The translations under genes were made by a program, and so were the position numbers. This document shows positions 18,404-25,832 of a stretch of DNA of 64,000 bases, in pieces (within the stretch, counting starts at the first letter, position 1; each line of letters opens with the position of its first letter). This stretch comes from VRUE01 sp963742535. GTDB lineage: Bacteria; Actinomycetota; Thermoleophilia; Solirubrobacterales; 70-9. The notes below the pieces were generated by a model. That model saw only the letters and a program-made list of their open reading frames with translations. It had not been told where the DNA came from and searched no databases. The stretch is from contig CAVUMC010000002.1 in the NCBI GenBank assembly GCA_963742535.1, positions 1,364,001 through 1,428,000 of the forward strand. The letters are read 5' to 3'.

Positions 18404-18793
18404 TCAGCCGCCGGCGATTTCGACTGTCTTCGAGATCGCCCCGCCGCATTCCGCGACCGGCCCGGGCGGAGAGGACGCCTTCACTTCGGCGTAGACCATG
18501 GCCGGGATCTTGATGTTCGCGTTGAGGTCTTCGAGGTCGGCCTTCCAGTTGCCGTTGGCCTTCGACTTGACCCGGCTGAGGACGCCGTTGCCCTTCTGCT
18601 TGAGGACGACGGTCCGTTCGCCGACGCAGCTCGAGCTGGCGGACTTGACCTTGCCCTGGTAGCCGGCGGCGCCGAGCGTCACTTCCGTTTTGATGGCCTG
18701 GCTCGGCTTAGCCGCGCCAGCGGGGATCGCCACCAGCGCGATGACTGCGAGTGCCAGCGCCATCAACGCCCCTGCCTGCTTGGTCCTGGTCAT
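18404..18793 (-). CDS. Small secreted hypothetical protein
   Basis: 129 residues with a clear signal peptide (about 1-27: MTRTKQAGALMALALAVIAL then VAIPAGAA). The mature part is a small beta-rich, Lys-rich domain with two cysteines (SSCVGERT and AECGG) that could form a disulfide. There is no membrane anchor. It resembles short domains annotated as bacterial Ig-like or carboxypeptidase-regulatory, but I see no decisive motif. Confidence 0.7.
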   Translation of the reverse strand: MTRTKQAGALMALALAVIALVAIPAGAAKPSQAIKTEVTLGAAGYQGKVKSASSSCVGERTVVLKQKGNGVLSRVKSKANGNWKADLEDLNANIKIPAMVYAEVKASSPPGPVAECGGAISKTVEIAGG

Positions 18794-18847
18794 TCGTTCC
18801 TCCTGTTGAGATGTGCCGCGGCAGCCTAGACGGTCAGAATCCCCGCG

Positions 18848-19494
18848 GTGGGGCCTACTTTGGCCATAGATGAACCGGCGCTGAGCCTGGTCGGGCTGCG
18901 CCGCGACTACGGCGAACGGACCGTGCTCGACGGGATCGGGCTCGAGCTCGGCCGCGGTGAGACACTGCTCGTGCTGGGCCCCAACGGGCCGGCAAGACGA
19001 CGCTGCTGCGCATCCTCGCCACCCTGCTGCGGCCGAGTGGGGGCGAGGTGCGCGCGCTCGGCTGCTCCCTGCCCGATGAAGCCTGGAAGCTGCGCGGGCG
19101 GGTCGGCCTGCTCGGCCACGAGCCGCTGCTCTACCGCGACCTCAGCGGCCGCGAGAACCTGCGCTTCCACGCCAACCTGCACGGCCTGCGCGGCGAGGTG
19201 GCCGAGGAGCGGATCGCGGAGCTGCTCGCCGCGGTGGCGATGGACCGGCGGGCCGAGCAGCACGTCGCCGAGCTCTCGGCCGGGATGCGCCAGCGGCTGG
19301 CGATCGCCCGCTGCGTCCTGCACGAGCCCGAGCTTCTGCTGCTAGACGAGCCCGATTCCAACCTCGACGCCGAAGGGCGAGAGCTGGCGCGGGCGCTGAT
19401 CGGCCCTGGCGCCGGCCGCACTCGCGTCGTCGTCAGTCACGACCCGGAGCGCTTCGAAGCCGAGGCTCAGCAGGTGCTGAGGTTGGGATCGTGA
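18848..19494 (+). CDS. ccmA: Heme-exporter type ABC transporter ATPase (CcmA-like), frameshift in Walker A
   Basis: GTG start at 18848. The sequence runs to LLVLGPNG, then the frame breaks within the P-loop at about 18986-18992. Adding one G to the ggg run restores GPNGAGKTTLLRIL. Downstream are the signature LSAGMRQRLAIARCVL, Walker B ELLLLDEPDSNLD and the switch region VVVSHD. It is small (about 215 aa), as for CcmA. It is followed by ccmB with a 4-bp overlap. A loss of one base in a homopolymer at an invariant motif is most simply a sequence error. Confidence 0.82.
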
Positions 19495-20171
19495 CCCCCT
19501 CGCGCCAGGCCTACGTCACGATCCTCTCCAAGGACCTGCGGGCGGAGCTGCGCACCCTGCAGTCACTGCCGGCGATGGCGCTCTTCGCCGTCACCACCTT
19601 CGTCATCTTCCGCTTCGGCCTCGACCGCACCCAGCTCTCCGGCAGCCTCGCCGCCGGCGTGCTCTGGGCGACGCTGCTCTTCGCCGCCCTGCTCGGCGTC
19701 AACCGCCTCTTCGTCGCCGAGCGCGAGGAGGGTGGCTTCGACGCGATCCGCCTCGCCCCGATCGACCGCAGCGTCCTCTTCGCCGCCAAGGCGACGGCGC
19801 TGTTCACCTACCTGGCGGTGCTGGAGCTGGTCGTGGTGCCGATCTTCGCCCTCTTCTTCCTCGGCTCGGCCGCGGCCCTGGGGCCGCTCGTCGCCGTGCT
19901 GCTGCTCGCCGACCTCGGAATTGCCGCCACCGGCACCCTGATCTCCTCGATGGCGGTCCACTCGCGGGCCCGCGACCTGCTCGGCCCGCTCGTCCTGCTG
20001 CCCTTGATCGTGCCGCTGATGATCGCCGCCACCGGCGCCAGCGAGCCGCTGCTGGCCGTGGGCGGTCCCGGTTATCACCGCTTCGGAAGCTGGCTGGCGG
20101 TGCTCTCCCTATACGATCTGATCTTCCTCCTGCTCGGCTACGCCGTCTTCGACTTCCTGCTGGAGGACTAG
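19491..20171 (+). CDS. ccmB: Heme exporter permease CcmB
   Basis: 226 residues with six hydrophobic segments and the CcmB-like N-terminus ILSKDLRAELRTLQSLPAMA. Conserved LLFAALLGVNRLFVAEREEG and LLPLIVPLMIAATGA are present. GTG 19491 overlaps the ATPase gene stop. It is part of the system I cytochrome c maturation complex, which loads heme for transfer to CcmE. The gene order ccmA-ccmB-ccmC supports the call. Confidence 0.88.
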   Translation: MTPSRQAYVTILSKDLRAELRTLQSLPAMALFAVTTFVIFRFGLDRTQLSGSLAAGVLWATLLFAALLGVNRLFVAEREEGGFDAIRLAPIDRSVLFAAKATALFTYLAVLELVVVPIFALFFLGSAAALGPLVAVLLLADLGIAATGTLISSMAVHSRARDLLGPLVLLPLIVPLMIAATGASEPLLAVGGPGYHRFGSWLAVLSLYDLIFLLLGYAVFDFLLED

Positions 20172-20202
20172 CGGGCAAAGCGCCCGCCACCGCCAAAAAC
20201 GC

Positions 20203-20928
20203 ATGTACGGCAAAGGACTCAAGCCTCTTTCGATCGCGACCGTCGTGGCAATCGCCGCTGCCTTCTCGCTGGTCTTCTTCTACGCGCCGCTCGACGCCGA
20301 CCAGGGCTTCATCCAGAAGGTCTTCTACCTGCACGTGCCGCTGGCGATCGTGGCGCTGATCGGCTTCGTCATCGGCGGCGTCTTCGCGATCTTCCACCTG
20401 CGCAGCAACGACCGGCGCTGGGACGCCTGGTCCTACGTCTCGATCCACATGTCGGTGATCTTCGGCGTCGCCGTCTTGATCACCGGTTCGATCTGGGCCA
20501 AGGCCTCGTGGGGACACTGGTGGGTCTGGGACGAGCCGACTTTGGTCAGCTTCCTGATCGTCTTCCTGATGTACGCGACCTACTACCCCTTCCGCTACGC
20601 GATCGAGGACCCCGAGCGCCAGGCGCGTTACGCTTCGGTCTTCGCCGTCACCGCTGGCGCCTTCGTGCCGCTCAACTTCATGGCGGTGCGGATGGCGCAG
20701 AGCCTCGTCCACCCGCGGGTCTTCGCCACCACCAACGGCGGCCTGCCGGGCTCGATGATGTTCACCTTCCTCGTCTGCCTGGCGGCGATGGCGCTGCTCT
20801 GGCTGACGCTGGTCAAGCTCGAGCTGACGGCGAAGAGCACTTCGGGGCAGCTGAAGCGACTGCGCCGCGCCCTCGACGCGCCGGCAAGCGGGGGCGGCGG
20901 ATCGCGGATCGCGCCGGAGGTGAGCTAG
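20203..20928 (+). CDS. ccmC: Heme exporter/cytochrome c assembly protein CcmC
   Basis: 241 residues, six membrane segments, and the tryptophan-rich heme-handling motif WGHWWVWDEP (about 103-112). Conserved histidines are at FYLHVPLAI and VSIHMSVIFG. CcmC presents heme to CcmE on the outer face. A Gly/Ser-rich tail ends at the TAG immediately before the ATG of the next gene. ccmE, ccmF and ccmH are not in the window. Confidence 0.9.
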   Translation: MYGKGLKPLSIATVVAIAAAFSLVFFYAPLDADQGFIQKVFYLHVPLAIVALIGFVIGGVFAIFHLRSNDRRWDAWSYVSIHMSVIFGVAVLITGSIWAKASWGHWWVWDEPTLVSFLIVFLMYATYYPFRYAIEDPERQARYASVFAVTAGAFVPLNFMAVRMAQSLVHPRVFATTNGGLPGSMMFTFLVCLAAMALLWLTLVKLELTAKSTSGQLKRLRRALDAPASGGGGSRIAPEVS

Positions 20929-21207
20929 ATGCCGGACTTCCTCTTCGCAGCTCCCGCCCTGCCGCTCGATGAGGCCGGCAAGTACGTCGGCGGCGCCTAC
21001 ATCGTCTTCCTGGTCCTGATCGTCGTCTACGTCGCGATCATGGCTTCGAAACTGCAGCGAATGGAGAGGGAGCTCAGAGAGCTTGCAGGGTTCGCTGAGA
21101 CTCGCTCCCAAGGAGAAGCAGCCGCCCCCGGACGCGGGAGTGAGGGGCAATCCATATCTGATTCTTTTGCCCCTCACGGAGCGGAGGAGGCGGCGTCTGA
21201 TGTCTGA
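20929..21207 (+). CDS. CcmD-like small membrane protein
   Basis: 92 residues with one transmembrane helix (YIVFLVLIVVYVAIMASKL, about 24-42) followed by a coiled-coil-like charged stretch (RMERELRELAGF) and a disordered tail. Size, topology and position directly after ccmC match CcmD, which holds CcmABC together. Sequence conservation in CcmD is weak, so the call is positional. It overlaps hemA by 8 bp. Confidence 0.65.
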   Translation: MPDFLFAAPALPLDEAGKYVGGAYIVFLVLIVVYVAIMASKLQRMERELRELAGFAETRSQGEAAAPGRGSEGQSISDSFAPHGAEEAASDV

Positions 21208-22546
21208 GCTGCTTGCCCTCGGCGTCTCCCACAAGACCGCGCCGCTCGACCTGCGCGAGCGCCTTTCACTCACCGAGGGACGCGCCGCCGGTGCCCTGCG
21301 CGAGCTGACCGAGGTCGCCGGCATCCACGAGGCGGCAGCGATCTCGACCTGCAACCGCACCGAGCTTTACCTCGTCGTCTCCGACCCGGTTGAGGCCGAG
21401 TCGACTGCGCTCGGCGTGCTCACCCGCCAGGCCGAGATCCGCCCCACCGAGCTGCTCGGCCACCTCTACTCGCTGCGCTCGAGTGAGGCGGTGCGTCACC
21501 TCTTCCGCGTCACCGCCGGCCTCGACTCGATGATCGTCGGCGAGGCCGAGATCCAGGGGCAGGTCAAGCGCGCTTATGAGCTGGCACTGGTCGAGGGGGC
21601 TACCGGGCCGATCCTCAACCGCCTCTTCCGCGGCGCCCTCGCGGCGGGCGGCCGAGCCCGCGATGAGACCGGGATAAGCGAGAAGAACGTCTCGATCCCC
21701 TCGGTCGCGGTCGAGCTGGCGCGGCGCACGCTCGGCGACCTCGCTGACCGCCGCGTGCTGGTGATCGGCGCCGGCGAGACCGCCGAGCTGGTTGCCCGCG
21801 CCCTGGTTCGCCGCGGTGTCGCCACCGTCTTCGTCGCCAACCGCCACTACGACCGCGCGATCGGCCTGGCGCAGCGCTTCGAAGGCAACGCGGTGCGTTT
21901 CGAGGAGCTGCCCGAGCAGCTCGAGCAGGCCGACATCGTCGTCTCCGCGACCAACTCGCCGCACCACATCGTCGAGCGCGACGACCTCGAGCAGGTGATG
22001 AAGACTCGCGAGGGGCGGCCGCTGCTGCTGGTCGACATCGCCGTGCCGCGCGACATCGAGCCCGCCTGCCGCGAGATCGCCGGTGTCAGCCTGCACGACA
22101 TCGACGACGTGCAGCAGATCGCCGAACGCAACGCCAGCGGCCGCGAGGCCGAGGCGCGGCGGGCCGAGCGCCTGCTCGACGCCGAGCAGGACCGCTTCGA
22201 GCGCTGGCTCGCCTCGCTCTCGGTGACGCCGACGATCGCCTCGATGCGCGAGCGCGCCGGCGAGATCGTGCGACGCGTGCTGGCCGAGAACGAGGGCCGT
22301 TGGGAGAGCCTCAGCGAGGCCGACCAGGAGCGCCTTGGGGCGATGGCGAAGGCGATCGCTTCGCGGCTGTTGCATGAGCCGACTCTGCGGATGAAGCGGA
22401 GCGCGGGGAGCGACGAGGCTTATCTGTACGTCAGTGCGTTGCGCGAGCTGTTTGGGCTTGACGTGGAGACGGAGCCTGAGGGTGAGGGCAGCACGTCGAA
22501 TGTCACTGAGTTGCGTAGGGCTGGTCCCGGTAGGGGTTCCACTTAA
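21200..22546 (+). CDS. hemA: Glutamyl-tRNA reductase
   Basis: 448 residues, full length. It reduces glutamyl-tRNA(Glu) to glutamate-1-semialdehyde, the first step of the C5 heme pathway. The catalytic Cys51 is in ISTCNRTELY. Other signatures are LGVSHKTAPLDLRERL, GLDSMIVGEAEIQGQVK, the NADPH site VLVIGAGETAELVARAL and DIAVPRDIEP. The ATG at 21200 overlaps the ccmD-like gene. The last codons form the left arm of a 20-bp inverted repeat shared with the hemA-hemC spacer. Confidence 0.95.
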   Translation: MSELLALGVSHKTAPLDLRERLSLTEGRAAGALRELTEVAGIHEAAAISTCNRTELYLVVSDPVEAESTALGVLTRQAEIRPTELLGHLYSLRSSEAVRHLFRVTAGLDSMIVGEAEIQGQVKRAYELALVEGATGPILNRLFRGALAAGGRARDETGISEKNVSIPSVAVELARRTLGDLADRRVLVIGAGETAELVARALVRRGVATVFVANRHYDRAIGLAQRFEGNAVRFEELPEQLEQADIVVSATNSPHHIVERDDLEQVMKTREGRPLLLVDIAVPRDIEPACREIAGVSLHDIDDVQQIAERNASGREAEARRAERLLDAEQDRFERWLASLSVTPTIASMRERAGEIVRRVLAENEGRWESLSEADQERLGAMAKAIASRLLHEPTLRMKRSAGSDEAYLYVSALRELFGLDVETEPEGEGSTSNVTELRRAGPGRGST

Positions 22547-22630
22547 CTTTTTGGGTGGAGAGTTCCCTGCTGACGCCGCTAGCGACTGACCAAAAAGTAG
22601 AAGACGTTCCACCCCTACCGGGACCAGCCC
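22518..22630. repeat. Long nested inverted repeat between hemA and hemC
   Basis: 22518-22537 and 22611-22630 are perfect 20-bp inverted repeats. Inside, 22546-22554 pairs with 22590-22598 (9 bp). The left outer arm lies in the last codons of hemA; the right arm ends 13 bp before the hemC ATG. The folded structure would span the whole spacer and could end transcription, stabilise hemA mRNA, or mask the hemC ribosome-binding region. No T-tract follows. Confidence 0.75.
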
Positions 22631-22643
22631 CCCACACTTACTG

Positions 22644-23522
22644 ATGCTTCGAATTGCTACACGTGGCAGCACTCTGGCGATTGCCCAGTCGACACAGGTG
22701 GGCGAAATGCTTGGGGGGGTCGAGTTGGTCCAGGTCTCTTCCGATGGGGAGCTTGGGGACAAGGCTCGGTTCGTTCGCGGCGTGGAGCGAGCGTTGCTCG
22801 ATGGGGAGGCGGAGATTGGAGTGCACTCGGCTAAGGACTTGCCGGCGGAGCTGACTGAGGGACTGACGTTGGCGGCGGTGCCGCCGCGGGAGGATCCGCT
22901 CGATGCCTGGATCGGGGTGGGCTCTTCTCTCGACGAGGTTCCAGAGGGCGCCAAGGTCGGGACCGCCAGCCTGAGACGGCGGGCGCAACTGCTGGCAGCG
23001 CGGCCGGATCTAGAGGTTGGGGAGCTGCATGGGAACGTGGACACTCGGTTGCGCAAGCTGGCCGAGGGGGAGTGCGACGCGATCGTGCTTGCGGTTGCCG
23101 GGCTGCGGCGGCTGGGGCGGGCCGATGAGATCTCTTTTCCGATTCCGGCCGAGGCGATGACGCCGGCGGCGGGACAGGGGGCGTTGATGCTGCAGGTGCG
23201 CGATGACGACGAGGCGGCGATGGCCGCGGTTGAAGGGCTGGTCGACGGCGCCGCGCTGCGCGAGGTGACGGCGGAGCGCACCGTCGTCGCCCTGCTCAAT
23301 GCGACCTGCAATAGCCCGTTGGGTGTCTTCGCCGCGATCGATCTCGAGTCGGGGCAGATGCGGATCGAGGCCTTTGTTGGTCTGCCCGACGGTAGCGAGT
23401 GGTTGCGTGACCGGATCGAGGGGGACTCGAAGGAGCCCACCCTGCTTGGCGCCGAACTGGCCAAGCGCCTGGTCGACACCGGCGCCCGTGACCTGCTCGA
23501 GCGGGCGGAGGCAATGGCATGA
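22644..23522 (+). CDS. hemC: Hydroxymethylbilane synthase (porphobilinogen deaminase)
   Basis: 292 residues. It condenses four porphobilinogen units. RIATRGSTLAIAQ, IGVHSAKDLPAEL, TASLRRRAQLLAARPDLEV, GELHGNVDTRLRKL and PAAGQGALMLQVR are canonical. The dipyrromethane cofactor cysteine is Cys222 in NATCNSPLGVFA. The segment between about 30 and 50 is short compared with the usual GD(R/K)-rich loop. The first few hundred bases use less GC-rich codons than hemA. Its stop overlaps the ATG of cobA/hemD. Confidence 0.93.
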   Translation: MLRIATRGSTLAIAQSTQVGEMLGGVELVQVSSDGELGDKARFVRGVERALLDGEAEIGVHSAKDLPAELTEGLTLAAVPPREDPLDAWIGVGSSLDEVPEGAKVGTASLRRRAQLLAARPDLEVGELHGNVDTRLRKLAEGECDAIVLAVAGLRRLGRADEISFPIPAEAMTPAAGQGALMLQVRDDDEAAMAAVEGLVDGAALREVTAERTVVALLNATCNSPLGVFAAIDLESGQMRIEAFVGLPDGSEWLRDRIEGDSKEPTLLGAELAKRLVDTGARDLLERAEAMA

Positions 23523-25077
23523 GTGCGCGCGCCGGAGTCGTGTACCTCGTCGGCGCCGGGCCGGCGATCCCGGACTGATGACGGCGCGATCGCTGGAGCT
23601 GATCGAATCGGCCGACGCGATCTTCTACGACCGGCTGATCCCGCCGGGCGCTCTCGACGGGGCCGGCGACGGCGCGGAGCTCGTCTACGTGGGCAAGGCG
23701 CCGGGCAAACCGTCGGTCCCGCAGGAAGAGATCGGCGAGCGCCTGATCGCGGCGGCGCGCGAGGGCAAGAGCGTCGTGCGGCTGAAGGGCGGCGACCCGT
23801 TCGTCTTCGGCCGCGGCGGCGAGGAGGGCGAAGCGCTGCGTGAGGCCGGGATCGAGTTCGAGTTGGTGCCGGGCATCACTGCCGGCGTCGCCGCCACCGC
23901 CTACGCCGGCGTCCCCGTCACCCACCGCGACGACGCTTCCGCGGTCGCCTTCATCACCGGCCACGAGGATCCCGAGAAGGAGGAGAGCGCGCTCGACTGG
24001 GAGGCGCTCGCCCGCTTCCCCGGCACGCTCGTCTTCTACATGGGCGTCAAGCGCCTCGCCGACAACGCCGCGGCGCTGGTCGGCGCCGGCCGCGACGCAA
24101 ACGAGCCCGCCGCCGCGATCGAACGCGGCACGATGGAGGGCCAGCGCACCGTCGTCGCCACTCTGGGGACGCTCGCCGAGGCGGTCGAGCGCGAGCAGGT
24201 GAAAGCCCCTGCCCTGATCGTCGTCGGCAAGGTGGTCGAGCGGCGCGAGGAGCTCGCTTGGATCGAGCGGCGCCCCCTCTACGGAAAGCGCGTGGTGGTG
24301 ACCCGCGCTCGCGCCCAGGCCAGTGGACTGGCCAAGCGCCTGCGCGGTCTCGGCGCTGGGGTGGTGGAACTGCCGGCGATTCGGATCGAGTCGCGGATCG
24401 AGAGCGATGAGGTCAAGGCCGCGGTCGAGCGGATCAGCGAGTACTCCCTGATCGTCCTCACCAGCCCGAATGGAGTGCGCTTGCTGTTCGAGGCAATGCG
24501 AAGCGCCGGCCTCGACGCGCGTGCGCTCTCTCGTCCAAAAAAGCAGCAGGTAGAGGAAGTGGGATCAAGCGCCACGGCGGATGCCCGCACGACCGTCGCC
24601 GCAATCGGTCCGGGGACCGCCCGGGCTCTCGCCAAGGTTGGGATCAGCGCCGACATCGTGCCCGAGCGCTTCGTCGCCGAGTCGCTGGTCGAATCGCTCG
24701 CCGTGGTCGATGTCACCGGCAAGAAGGTCCTGGTCGCCCGCGCCGCCGAGGCACGCGACGTGATCCCCGAGCACCTGAGCGAGCGCGGTGCCGAGGTCGA
24801 CGTCGTCGCTCTCTACGAGACCGTGCGCGAGGCCCCCGACCCCGAGGCGGTCGAGGCCGCCCAGGCCGCCCACTACGTCACCTTCACCTCCTCTTCGACC
24901 GTGCGCAACCTGACCGAGGCGCTCGGCGACCGCTTCCCCGCCCACGCCCGCATCGTCTCGATCGGCCCCGTCACCAGCGAAAGCGCAAAAGAAGCCGGCC
25001 TAGAGGTCCACGTCGAAGCCGAGCGCCACGACGTCGACGGCCTCGTCGCCGCCCTCCTCGCCGACGCCCAAGACTGA
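23519..25077 (+). CDS. cobA-hemD: Fused uroporphyrinogen-III C-methyltransferase and uroporphyrinogen-III synthase, one frameshift
   Basis: About 519 residues from ATG 23519 (overlapping the hemC stop). The CobA half has VYLVGAGP then DPGLMTARSLELI, GKAPGKPSVPQEEI, RLKGGDPFVFGRGGEE, VPGITAGVAATAYAGVPVTH and a SAM-site YMGVKRL segment. The HemD half begins at about residue 255 (GKRVVVTRARAQASGLAKRL) with LTSPNGVRLLF and YVTFTSSSTVRNL. One G is missing near 23561 in the glycine-rich GPGDPG loop. The fusion closes the tetrapyrrole ring and diverts some product to siroheme/cobalamin. Confidence 0.88.
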
Positions 25078-25121
25078 CTTCCCGCTTGGTACTCCGTATG
25101 CCCCCACAAACACGAAGTCAG
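25074..25121. terminator. Short hairpin overlapping the cobA/hemD stop
   Basis: 25074-25081 and 25114-25121 are perfect 8-bp inverted repeats; the left arm contains the TGA stop of cobA/hemD. The right arm lies just inside birA if the ATG at 25098 is used. It is weaker than the other stop-codon palindromes in this window. Confidence 0.4.
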
Positions 25122-25832
25122 CGGGGGAGCGAAGGGGGATTTGGCACCCCCCACCGCCACTTCAAGGTCACCGACTCGACCAACGACCGCGCGCGGGAGC
25201 TGGTCGAGGCGGGCGCTCCCGGTGGCACCGTCGTCACCGCGCGTGAACAGACCGCGGGGCGGGGACGGCAGGGGCGGGTCTGGACCGCGCCCGAAGGCAA
25301 GGCGCTGCTCTACTCGGCGCTGCTACGCCCGCTCGACCAGCGCCACCTGCTGCTGCCGCTCTCGGTCCCGCTGGCCGTCTGCGCCGCGGCGGAGGAGCTG
25401 CGGCCCGGTGCGGAGTGCCAGGTCAAGTGGCCGAACGACGTCTGGCTCGAGGGACGCAAGCTCTCGGGCATCCTGATCGAGGCCAAGCCGCAGGAGGGCT
25501 GGGCGGTGATCGGGATCGGGCTCAACCTCTCGATCGAGCCGCACGAGTTCCCCGGTGACCTGCGCCAGCCGGCGATCTCACTGGGCGGCGGCGTCACCCC
25601 GGAAGCGGCGCGACGGGCGCTCGACGCTCAACTCGCCCGCTGGGCCTTCGCGGATGAAGCGGACGTGCTCGAAGAGTGGCGGCGGCGTGACGGGCTGCGC
25701 GGGCGAGAGGTCGCCTGGGATGACGGCTCAGGAATCGCCGACGGAATCGACGACCGCGGCAACCTCGTCGTCGTCGTCCCCTCCGGCGACCGCGTCAGTC
25801 TCGGTGCCGGCGAGGTCAGCCTTCGCCTCTGA
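25098..25832 (+). CDS. birA: Biotin--[acetyl-CoA-carboxylase] ligase
   Basis: 244 residues. It makes biotinyl-AMP and biotinylates carrier proteins. STNDRARELVEAG, the biotin loop GRGRQGR at 54-60, KWPNDVWLEGRKLSGIL with the catalytic lysine, and the C-terminal SH3-like segment (GIDDRGNLVVVVPSGD, then GAGEVSLRL) are present. There is no N-terminal helix-turn-helix, so it is the non-regulatory class. TTG 25086 is an alternative start. The last 105 bp overlap the 3' end of the helicase gene on the other strand. Confidence 0.9.
   Translation: MPPQTRSQRGSEGGFGTPHRHFKVTDSTNDRARELVEAGAPGGTVVTAREQTAGRGRQGRVWTAPEGKALLYSALLRPLDQRHLLLPLSVPLAVCAAAEELRPGAECQVKWPNDVWLEGRKLSGILIEAKPQEGWAVIGIGLNLSIEPHEFPGDLRQPAISLGGGVTPEAARRALDAQLARWAFADEADVLEEWRRRDGLRGREVAWDDGSGIADGIDDRGNLVVVVPSGDRVSLGAGEVSLRL

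Noticed and set aside
20929..21207. The ccmD-like gene as a hemA N-terminal extension
   Set aside because: It is in another frame, has its own transmembrane helix, and hemA has a proper start at 21200.
22518..22630. A small transposable element (MITE) with terminal inverted repeats
   Set aside because: The left arm is part of the hemA reading frame, there is no target duplication, and no second copy in the window. A transcript hairpin is the simpler reading.
21266..23479. A 737-codon minus-strand frame across hemA and hemC
   Set aside because: It is the antisense shadow of two clearly conserved genes and has no motif of its own.
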